From: Actinomycetota bacterium
GTDB lineage: Bacteria > Actinomycetota > Acidimicrobiia > Acidimicrobiales > JAMCPL01
Direction: 5' to 3'
Length of the DNA: 64,000 nucleotides
Assembly (NCBI GenBank): GCA_023379675.1
Contig: JAMCPL010000021.1
Span: 1-64,000, forward strand
Part shown: positions 42,200 through 48,554 of the stretch, one piece after another
Layout: each line of letters opens with the position of its first letter
How positions within the stretch are numbered: position 1 is the first letter of the stretch
Notes under the pieces: generated by a model
The model's database searches: none
Seen by the model: only the letters and a program-made list of their open reading frames with translations
Told to the model about the DNA's origin: nothing
Position numbers and translations under genes: made by a program

Positions 42200-43894
42200 T
42201 CAGCAGGCGTAATTTTCGTCGTATACAGTGTTGTTCGGACCGGCCGTGCCCTGTACCAGGGTGGCGGAGCCGTTAGCGAAAACATACGGAGATGAGCAGT
42301 GAGTCTGCCAGGAGGAGTCGTAGGCACCTGCCACCCACAGTGGTCCACCTGGTGCATAGGTGCCTGCGATGTCTGGCCATTGGACGTAAGTGGAGTAAAT
42401 ACCAGGTGTCACACCTGCAGCCTTGAATGCCAGGAGCATACCCCGGATGACTTCCATATTTATATTCTGATTACTTGACCAAGTTCCATTGCCGTTGCTG
42501 GGGAAGCTATTGGTATACCCGCCTGCGACTTCTACATCCAGCCACCAGACCGGTGAGGATGCATTGTTGGATGAGGCGAAGGAGAGTGCCTGCTGTGCTG
42601 CCGCCCAGCCGAAGTTTGCGGCTTCACAGTACCAATTCCCAGACGATTGGGGGCAATTGCCGAATGGACCGCTAGTGTCACCCAATTCTCCTGAAGTACT
42701 GGGAATATTGACGTTGATGTAGTTTTCGTGAGCATATCCTGCCCACGACGCTTCGGAGGCTAGGCAGGGATTCTGGCTGTTTGCAGTGCCACCGGTGACT
42801 CCCACTATAGCTATGGTGTACGGCTTCGGTGGGTAAGGATTGTTGCATTGAGGCCAGGATATATCGTATCCAAAGCTACCTGAGGGGTAGGTCAACCGGC
42901 TAGGCGGGTCACCGTCTCCAGGACCTTCAGTTACGCTTACCACTGTCATACCGGGCGCAAGGATGCCACCTGCCGAGCCGCCATACTGAGCTGTCCCAAA
43001 GTTCAGCAGGCCTCCATTTGTCATGGCAAGCCAGTATCCGTTACCACCTGGAGTAATTGCCATAGATGCTACGGGGGCAGAGAGTTTGGCGTCGAACTGG
43101 CCTTGAGCTTGCGCATTCCCGAAGGGAATGACTTGGCCACCGGCGGTCACCAGCCAGTAGCCCTTTCCATCAGGAGTGGACTTAATGGCAACTATCGGGG
43201 GCTGGGCATTGACACCTTTGCTGAGCGCAGAACCGTAGAACGACGCGCTACCGAATGTGTATACGTTTCCGGTCTGATCAGTCAGCCAGTAGCCTTCACC
43301 ATCTGGAGCTGCTGCGATACCGGTGACCTCGCTGGGGAGCGGTATCCCGTTTGCCGGTATGGAGCCATAAAATGGTGCATCGAAGCTGAACACCTGCCCG
43401 CCGGCGGTCACGATCCAGTAGCCACCGGTTTGAGGATCAGAGGCCATGGTCACTGCAGGATGGCGCAACGGCTTGCCTGCCATCGAACCAAAGAAGCGCG
43501 CACTACCGAAAGCGGTGACCTGTCCATTGCGTTGTAGCAGCCAGTAGCCTGTCTTGTTGGACGTGGTGGCCATGGCTGTCACGGGAGACGAGAGCTTCTT
43601 GCCGGCCAGGGAACCGTAGAATGGTACTCCGCCAAATGTCAGTACATTCCCGTAGTTGGTGGCCATCCAGTAGGAGGGTATGGGTGGTTGCGAGGACGTC
43701 GAGGACTGGGGTTGCGAGGATGCCTGAGGAAGCCATGGGAATGATGCTCGGGGGAATGTCTGCGGCTGGGATTGGGATTGGGATTGGGCTGCGAAGGCCG
43801 TGGCTGCAGTGAGTTGCAGCACGATGGTGACGGCAAAGGTGGTGGCCGCAAGCGATCTTGTCCTTGATATATTGCTTACCAGCTTCATCCTCAC
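42200..43894 (-). CDS. Secreted protein: beta-propeller-like repeats plus GH25-like domain
   Basis: GGGAGG lies 6 nt before GTG 43894; ATG 43888 is an alternative. A signal peptide (LAATTFAVTIVLQLTAATAFA) is followed by a Gln/Ser/Pro-rich linker. About seven repeats of some 45 residues follow, each with GYWLxxxxGxVxxFG and FYGS, a pattern common in actinobacterial secreted proteins and likely a beta-propeller. From about residue 350 a glycoside-hydrolase-25-like or DUF1906-like domain begins (SFGYDISWPQCNNPYPPKPY) and contains PVWWLDVEVAGGY, whose Asp/Glu pair fits the GH25 active site, and GVTPGIYSTYVQWPDIAG. It may cut or bind peptidoglycan. Length about 564 aa. Confidence 0.8.
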   Translation of the reverse strand: MRMKLVSNISRTRSLAATTFAVTIVLQLTAATAFAAQSQSQSQPQTFPRASFPWLPQASSQPQSSTSSQPPIPSYWMATNYGNVLTFGGVPFYGSLAGKKLSSPVTAMATTSNKTGYWLLQRNGQVTAFGSARFFGSMAGKPLRHPAVTMASDPQTGGYWIVTAGGQVFSFDAPFYGSIPANGIPLPSEVTGIAAAPDGEGYWLTDQTGNVYTFGSASFYGSALSKGVNAQPPIVAIKSTPDGKGYWLVTAGGQVIPFGNAQAQGQFDAKLSAPVASMAITPGGNGYWLAMTNGGLLNFGTAQYGGSAGGILAPGMTVVSVTEGPGDGDPPSRLTYPSGSFGYDISWPQCNNPYPPKPYTIAIVGVTGGTANSQNPCLASEASWAGYAHENYINVNIPSTSGELGDTSGPFGNCPQSSGNWYCEAANFGWAAAQQALSFASSNNASSPVWWLDVEVAGGYTNSFPSNGNGTWSSNQNINMEVIRGMLLAFKAAGVTPGIYSTYVQWPDIAGTYAPGGPLWVAGAYDSSWQTHCSSPYVFANGSATLVQGTAGPNNTVYDENYAC

Positions 43895-44132
43895 GTGTGA
43901 CCTCCCAAGCATTTTATTAATTATCTCTCCTATTGGCGAATCATGCAAGAGTTGGGACCGAATGCGTACGTGACTGGTTGAACGATTCCAGGCACGAGAC
44001 GCAAGAGGAGATTGGCGATGAGCCAAGGTAAGGAAAATGTATACCTAGCGGAGATAGTCATTCATTACAGGCGAGCTTACCATGGACGAAGGATACAAGA
44101 GTATCCACCGAAGCGAAACAAAGGAGATAAAC
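43895..44132. other. Divergent region upstream of the secreted protein and the small membrane protein
   Basis: This 238-bp region should contain promoters in both directions. TTTATTAATTAT near 43913 is an A+T-rich candidate for the minus-strand gene. A strong ribosome-binding site at about 44006-44011 (AGAGGAG) belongs to the ORF listed at 44018. Confidence 0.35.
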
Positions 44133-44278
44133 ATGACTACAATAACCTCAGCTACAAGGCGTATCGCTACTGTAGTGTTTGCCGCTGTGATGCTTGTGGC
44201 ACTTGTCACGGCAATGCTCATTGCATTCCATACGACAGCCGCGAATGGTCATCAGGCATTGCATCATGCACAAGATGA
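44018..44278 (+). CDS. Uncertain small ORF overlapping the membrane-protein gene
   Basis: ATG 44018 is preceded by AGAGGAG at 7 nt, as strong as any site in the window. It codes for 86 aa: a basic, Tyr-rich first part (MSQGKENVYLAEIVIHYRRA) and a Cys-rich second part (YCSVCRCDACGTCHG). The second part lies in the +1 frame of the membrane helix of the next ORF. The Cys codons can be explained as a by-product of the helix's Val/Ala/Leu codons, so the Cys motif may mean nothing. It could be a real protein or an upstream ORF that couples translation. Confidence 0.3.
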   Translation: MSQGKENVYLAEIVIHYRRAYHGRRIQEYPPKRNKGDKHDYNNLSYKAYRYCSVCRCDACGTCHGNAHCIPYDSREWSSGIASCTR

Positions 44279-44330
44279 GACCCACCTCGCATTCGAGCAT
44301 GTATGGGATTGCTGCCACATTGCGAGCTGA
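44133..44330 (+). CDS. Small His/Cys-tailed membrane protein
   Basis: AAAGGAG lies 6 nt before ATG 44133. The 65-aa product has a basic start (MTTITSATRR), one hydrophobic helix (IATVVFAAVMLVALVTAMLI) and a 35-residue tail with seven His and two adjacent Cys (HTTAANGHQALHHAQDETHL, then EHVWDCCHIAS). By the positive-inside rule the tail faces outside. The tail looks able to bind a metal ion, but there is no homologue I can name. It is followed by a strong hairpin. Confidence 0.6.
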   Translation: MTTITSATRRIATVVFAAVMLVALVTAMLIAFHTTAANGHQALHHAQDETHLAFEHVWDCCHIAS

Positions 44331-44373
44331 TGGCAGATGAATGACCTCAGGCGCATATAGAGGTGTATCGATA

Positions 44374-44409
44374 CCGGATCTGCCCTACCGGTGGGTAAGG
44401 CAGATCCGG
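44374..44409 (+). terminator. Hairpin after the small membrane protein gene
   Basis: CCGGATCTGCC (44374-44384) pairs perfectly with GGCAGATCCGG (44399-44409) around a 14-nt loop, 43 bp after the stop. No U-tract follows. A terminator without a poly-U tail is the simplest reading. Confidence 0.6.
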
Positions 44410-44414
44410 CCTTA

Positions 44415-44640
44415 CTAGGATCCACCCGCAGTCCGCATCAAGGAAGCCGCTGGAGAGGATGATAGGCTAAGGCCGAAGGACGCTCTGGTTTCACCAATTT
44501 GCCGAGTGGAGAGGGTAACCACAGCCGCGATATCACTGTCCAGCACGCCCACAGGATCTGCAGCCCTTGGAAGCGTCTAGCAACTTGTTGCTGTCATTGA
44601 CGACCGCCAGCACGTTGCCGATTTGATTGTTTTACCCGGT
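44415..44640 (-). pseudogene. Remnant of an unidentified gene downstream of aroG
   Basis: The minus-strand sequence reads GNVLAVVNDSNKLLDASKG in one frame. After a shift it continues AADPVGVLDSDIAAVVTLST and RQIGETRASFGLSLSS, ending at TAG 44415. The residue composition is protein-like and coherent across the shift, but there is no start codon or recognisable family. A frameshifted tail of an old gene is the likely explanation. Confidence 0.35.
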
Positions 44641-44650
44641 TGCGGCGAAT

Positions 44651-46042
44651 TCAGGACCGCAGCAGTTCCGAAACTTGAAAGGCCAGTTCGATGGATTGCC
44701 TCGCATTGAGTCTGGGATCGCACGTAGTAGTGTAACGCAAGTGCAACTGGTCTTCAGCAAGGTCGTCAAGACCGCCAATGCATTCTGTGACATTGTCGCC
44801 GGTCAGTTCTATATGCACTCCACCCGGCCTGGTCCCGACTTCTTGGTGCGCCTTGAAGAAACCCCTTATTTCTGCAAGGATATCATCGAATTTTCTTGTC
44901 TTTCTCCCGCTCGTAGAGGTGATGGTGTTGGCATGCATAGGATCGCATGCCCATACAACCGGGAATCCTTCTTCCCTGACAGCTTCCAGTAATGGCGGCA
45001 ATAGTTCCCTTACCTTGGAGTGTCCGATCCGGGTAATCAATGTGAGGTGCCCCGGTGTTCTCTCGGGGTCCAGCCTGGAGCAAAGTGCGATCAGCTGATC
45101 TGGTGACGTTGCCGGTCCAATTTTTACACCTATGGGATTGGTGATGCCGGATAAGAACTCCACATGTGCCCCTTCCGGCTGGCGAGTCCTTTCCCCTACC
45201 CAAAGCATATGCGCAGACGAGTCGTACCACGAGCCACTGAACGGGTCGACGCGTGTCAACGCCTCTTCGTAGGGGAGGATAAGCGCTTCGTGACTGGTAT
45301 AGAAGTTTACTCTGTGCAGTTCCTCTTCTGCATTCAGCTCGACGCCGCAAGCCGATATGAAGCGTAGAGCCTGGTCTATCTCATTGGCTATCCTGTTGTA
45401 ACGTTTCCCCTCCTTGGAGGAAGCTACAAACTCCAGGTTCCAGGAGTGCACGTGGGACAGGTCCGCAAAGCCACCCTTGGAGAATGCGCCAATCAGTGCA
45501 AGGGTGGCGCTGGATTGGTTGTAGGCGGTGGTCAGGCGTTCCGGGTCAGGAACGCGTGACGCCTGATCGGGAAGGTCGCAATTGACCATGTGGCCGCGGA
45601 ATGATGGCAGTGTCGTACCATTCACGTTCTCGGTTTCCGATGTACGTGGTTTGGCGAATTGCCCGGCGATTCTCCCTACCTTTACCACTGGGAGTCCTGC
45701 AGCATATGTAAGTGCAACTGCCATCTGGAGGATTACCTTGAGCTTGTCCCGTACGGCTCGGGCTGAGAACTCGTCAAATGACTCTGAGCAGTCGCCGGCT
45801 TGAAGGAGGAAAGCGTTTCCATCGGCCACTCGTGCCAATTCGGTACGAAGCTGGTGCACCTCAGCAGACTTCACGAGTGCGGGCAGGGATGCAAGCCGGC
45901 CGGTTGCTCTTTCCAGTGCCAGCTTGTCCGGCCAGTCCGGCTGTTGAAGAGCCGGCAACTCTTTCCAGCTGGAGGGATGCCACGCGTGTCTCGAGCGTGC
46001 AGTGCCTGCCTGGTTTTCTGCTGTCCTTGTAGTTTGACCCAT
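44651..46042 (-). CDS. aroG: Class II 3-deoxy-7-phosphoheptulonate (DAHP) synthase
   Basis: It condenses phosphoenolpyruvate and erythrose 4-phosphate, the first shikimate-pathway step. Class II signatures are FLLQAGDCSESFDEF (with the metal-binding Cys), VKVGRIAGQFAKPRTSETE, SHEALILPYEEALTR, GERTRQPEGAHVEFLSGITN, WACDPMHANT and GGVHIELTGDNVTECIGG. This plant/actinobacterial type has no chorismate mutase fusion. AGGGA precedes the ATG by about 9 nt. The length (463 aa) is normal. The gene lies 19 bp after the glycosyltransferase gene and may share its transcript. Confidence 0.95.
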   Translation of the reverse strand: MGQTTRTAENQAGTARSRHAWHPSSWKELPALQQPDWPDKLALERATGRLASLPALVKSAEVHQLRTELARVADGNAFLLQAGDCSESFDEFSARAVRDKLKVILQMAVALTYAAGLPVVKVGRIAGQFAKPRTSETENVNGTTLPSFRGHMVNCDLPDQASRVPDPERLTTAYNQSSATLALIGAFSKGGFADLSHVHSWNLEFVASSKEGKRYNRIANEIDQALRFISACGVELNAEEELHRVNFYTSHEALILPYEEALTRVDPFSGSWYDSSAHMLWVGERTRQPEGAHVEFLSGITNPIGVKIGPATSPDQLIALCSRLDPERTPGHLTLITRIGHSKVRELLPPLLEAVREEGFPVVWACDPMHANTITSTSGRKTRKFDDILAEIRGFFKAHQEVGTRPGGVHIELTGDNVTECIGGLDDLAEDQLHLRYTTTCDPRLNARQSIELAFQVSELLRS

Positions 46043-46061
46043 CAGATGTTTTCCCTAAGCG

Positions 46062-47105
46062 TCATGATCGATTTGCGAGAGCCGTATAGAGCGCCAAGTG
46101 ATCGTCGACCATGCGTCTAGTGGAGAAATATCCTTCCACCGCTTCACGGCACTTCCGCCTGTCCAGAGATTCCACTTTGTGCAATGCTGTAGCCATTTCC
46201 TCTTCGTCTTCGCACAGGAAACCCGTTACACCGTTTTCAACCACTTCGGGAACCGACCCTTCGGGAAAAGCCAGGACAGGGGTGCCGCAGGCCATTGCTT
46301 CCAGCATTATCATGCCAAATGGCTCATTCCATCTGATCGGGAAGAGGAGGGCGCTGGCATTGGCAAGCAGGTCCAGCTTTACGTCATGCTCTACCTCTCC
46401 GAGGTAGACGGCATCGGGGCCGAGCAAGGGTTCAACCTCTTCGCGGAAGTATTGCTTTTCGGGATCCTCTCGCATTTTCGCAGCCATCAGTATGCGCATT
46501 CCCGCCTTTCTGGCTACGCGGATTGCCCGGTGTGCACCCTTTGCGCTGGCCATCCTCCCCAGGAATAGTGCATACGGACCGTCGCTGTCTCCTTTCCCGT
46601 TGCCGAAGGGAAATCTACTGGCATCGAGGCCATGATGTATGACCCGAGCAACCGGCAATGAAGGCAAGGTGGCAGCCTGTGCGTGAGATATGGCTACGAT
46701 AGCGATCCTTGGTGATAAGTCGGAGTACAGGTCGCTCAACTCTTCGTTCAGTGGTCCATGTATGGTGGTCACTACGGGCATGTGGGGAAATCTGTCCGAG
46801 TAGAAAGGACCAAACACGGTATGATCATGGATGATGTCTTGATCGGCGAGAGCCTTGTAGCCGTGGATGGCGTGACGCATTTCGGGGACTGCTGTGCCTA
46901 TGCGGAAACCGTCTGCCTCATCCAGTACCCACAACTTGCGTACCGGACATGTAGAGTCACCGGTGGTGAAGAGTGTCACGTCATGCCCCGCCTCTGTCAA
47001 TCCTCTGGCAAGCTGGTCTATGACCAGCTCTATACCTCCATAAAGAGGAGGCGGCACCGGAGTCCAAGGTGGGGCTAAAAGTCCAATTCTCATATATACA
47101 TTCAA
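46062..47105 (-). CDS. Glycosyltransferase family 4
   Basis: This is a GT-B fold retaining glycosyltransferase. The N-terminus MRIGLLAPPWTPVPPPLYGG and IELVIDQLARGLTEAGHDVT is the acceptor-side Rossmann domain. The C-terminal domain has ALFLGRMASAKGAHRAIRVA and the nucleotide-sugar site FPIRWNEPFGMIMLEAMACG (E-x7-E) with GTPVLAFPEGSVPEVV. It adds a sugar from a nucleotide donor at the cytoplasmic face; acceptor unknown. ATG 47105 and ATG 47093 are both possible and no clear ribosome-binding site is seen. About 347 aa. Confidence 0.88.
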   Translation of the reverse strand: MNVYMRIGLLAPPWTPVPPPLYGGIELVIDQLARGLTEAGHDVTLFTTGDSTCPVRKLWVLDEADGFRIGTAVPEMRHAIHGYKALADQDIIHDHTVFGPFYSDRFPHMPVVTTIHGPLNEELSDLYSDLSPRIAIVAISHAQAATLPSLPVARVIHHGLDASRFPFGNGKGDSDGPYALFLGRMASAKGAHRAIRVARKAGMRILMAAKMREDPEKQYFREEVEPLLGPDAVYLGEVEHDVKLDLLANASALLFPIRWNEPFGMIMLEAMACGTPVLAFPEGSVPEVVENGVTGFLCEDEEEMATALHKVESLDRRKCREAVEGYFSTRRMVDDHLALYTALANRS

Positions 47106-47237
47106 TCACGATTCCGGGTACTCCGTCGCATTTTGCTAACTGCCCAGATCTGTGGACGGGTACGTTCATGATGCGTCCGGCTGGATCGCCTTACGGCTGT
47201 GAAGAACCGGTATTCCGCCGCCCGCATCTGGTGATGC

Positions 47238-47243
47238 TACAAT
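47238..47243 (+). promoter_or_regulatory. -10 box upstream of tRNA-Cys
   Basis: TACAAT ends 10 bp before the first base of tRNA-Cys, the distance expected for a tRNA promoter. The -35 region is not clear. Confidence 0.45.
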
Positions 47244-47253
47244 GACCTAGTCT

Positions 47254-47325
47254 GGCGGCGTAGCCGAGTGGTTCAGGCAGGGGCCTGCAAAGCCTTGTAC
47301 AGGGGTTCGAATCCCCTCGCCGCCT
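47254..47325 (+). tRNA. tRNA-Cys (GCA)
   Basis: GGCGGCGTAGCCGAGTGGTT opens a complete cloverleaf. The anticodon loop is CTGCAAA with anticodon GCA, the T-loop is GGGTTCGAATCCC and the 3' strand CGCCGCC pairs with GGCGGCG. CCA is not encoded; CTTTT follows and may help terminate. Confidence 0.95.
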
Positions 47326-47413
47326 CTTTTCGAAGTGGTGACGGTGCATCCCGGAGCTGAGCGAGTCTATCGTGGATGCAGGTGGATACAGGTAGCACGA
47401 GACAGTGGAGGAG

Positions 47414-47520
47414 CAGAAGTTAGCGTTGGTATGTCGTGATGTGTGCTGTATGGTGGAGCATCTGTAGACATGCAAGCATCGAACCAGAAGTTAGCGTTGG
47501 TATGTCGTGATGTGTGCTGT
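47414..47520 (+). repeat. 36-bp direct repeat pair, pitch 71 bp, between two tRNA genes
   Basis: Identical copies at 47414-47449 and 47485-47520 begin CAGAAGTTAGCG and end TGTGCTGT. The 35-bp spacer is unique. No coding or RNA feature was recognised in them. Confidence 0.95.
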
Positions 47521-47559
47521 CGCTCTCAGACGCGCATTGCTTGACCTGTTGCAGCTATT

Positions 47560-47588
47560 TTTACGGCGCCGGCATGCAATGCTATTCT
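47560..47588 (+). promoter_or_regulatory. Promoter of tRNA-Val
   Basis: TTTACG (47560-47565), a 17-bp spacer and TATTCT (47583-47588) place the start about 2-3 bp before the tRNA 5' end. Confidence 0.55.
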
Positions 47589-47596
47589 GTATGCAA

Positions 47597-47669
47597 GGGC
47601 CGTTGGCGCAGTTGGTAGCGCACTTGCATGACGCGCAAGGGGTCAGAGGTTCGAGTCCTCTACGGCCCA
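47597..47669 (+). tRNA. tRNA-Val (GAC)
   Basis: GGGCCGTTGGCGCAGTTGGT opens the cloverleaf. The anticodon stem-loop is CTTGCATGACGCGCAAG with anticodon GAC, the T-loop is AGGTTCGAGTCCT and ACGGCCC closes the acceptor stem. CCA is not encoded. An integrase remnant begins 85 bp downstream, so its 3' end may have served as an attachment site. Confidence 0.93.
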
Positions 47670-47753
47670 CTACAGAAATGCTGGTTACAGTACCTGCCAT
47701 GATGGTTGAGTATTTAATATCCAAATAATGTGCAAAATACATGCAAATTCTAA

Positions 47754-47890
47754 TTATTCCCATATCGCTACCGTATCCAACTTCCGTGTGAGTTCTTCAT
47801 CCAGCCTTGGCAGTAGGTGACCATAGGTACCCAAAGTCATGTTGATGGATGAACGACCAAGGCATCTTATCATCGCTCTTGCTGCAACGT
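47754..47890 (-). pseudogene. C-terminal remnant of a tyrosine recombinase (phage-type integrase)
   Basis: On the minus strand, ending at TAA 47754, the sequence reads ARAMIRCLGRSSINMTLGTY followed by GHLLPRLDEELTRKLD. This is the end of the integrase catalytic domain: the LGRSS motif, where many have LGHSS, and the active-site tyrosine in TYGHL. The upstream catalytic Arg-His boxes are missing, so the piece cannot act. It lies beside tRNA-Val, the usual position for an integrase that used a tRNA as attachment site. Confidence 0.75.
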
Positions 47891-47939
47891 CGATCGGCAG
47901 GAGCCTCCGCAGCCACCATCTTCGACGGCAGGAGGAAGT

Positions 47940-48554
47940 CTACGGCGGCTGAAGCCAGCCTTTCTCCTCTGCGATCCGGGCGGCCTCCGTCCTCGTGCGA
48001 GCGCCCAGCTTGGTCATGGCGGAGGAGAGGTAGTTCCGTACGGTTCCCTGTGAAAGATAGGTTGCATCAGCAATCTCGGTCACCGTAGCGCCTGTGCGGG
48101 CATGTTCCAAGACATCCTCCTCGCGGGGAGTTAGGGGACTGCTGCCAGCGCTTAGGGCTGACGCGGCCAAACCGATGTCTATTACGCGCTCACCCCTGGT
48201 GATCCTGCGAATGGCGTCCGCCAGCTCTTCCACCCGTGCGTCCTTCAACAGGAATCCCGACACCCCCGCTCCCATCGCCTGCTGGAGATACCCTGGACGA
48301 CCGAATGTGGTAAGTACCAGTATCCTGCATGCCGGCAATTCCTGAGTGAGTGTGCGCGCCGCGTCGAGGCCGCTCATCCCGGGCATCTGGATATCCAGGA
48401 TCGCCACGTCGGGACATGCGGCAACTGCCGCAGGTAGTACTTCATCACCTCTCTCCACCTCCGCCACTACCTCGAGGTCGTCCTCGAGATCGATCAATGA
48501 TGCCAGCGCCCCTCGAAGCATCTGCTGATCCTCGGCCAGAAGTATCCGTATCAT
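47940..48554 (-). CDS. NarL/LuxR-family response regulator (DesR-like)
   Basis: The 204-aa protein has a receiver domain with LLAEDQQM acidic pair, phospho-acceptor D54 in VAILDIQMPG, Thr in LVLTTF and Lys in GFLLKDA. The C-terminal LuxR-type helix-turn-helix reads LTPREEDVLEHARTGATVTE and YLSQGTVRNYLSSAMTKLGA. Its start overlaps the kinase stop by ATGA, so the pair is coupled. It is the last gene of the ABC transporter operon and probably controls it in response to membrane or envelope stress, as is common for such arrangements (inference). Confidence 0.93.
   Translation of the reverse strand: MIRILLAEDQQMLRGALASLIDLEDDLEVVAEVERGDEVLPAAVAACPDVAILDIQMPGMSGLDAARTLTQELPACRILVLTTFGRPGYLQQAMGAGVSGFLLKDARVEELADAIRRITRGERVIDIGLAASALSAGSSPLTPREEDVLEHARTGATVTEIADATYLSQGTVRNYLSSAMTKLGARTRTEAARIAEEKGWLQPP

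Noticed and set aside
44160-44240. CxxCH haem-binding motif (CGTCH) in ORF 44018-44278
   Set aside because: The Cys codons arise from the +1 reading of the Val/Ala/Leu codons of a membrane helix, and the ORF has no signal peptide, so a c-type cytochrome is not supported.
47414-47520. CRISPR mini-array (36-bp repeats, 35-bp spacer)
   Set aside because: Only two copies, no cas genes in the window, no palindromic repeat, and the other pairs of the same geometry have unrelated repeat sequences, two of them inside coding sequence.
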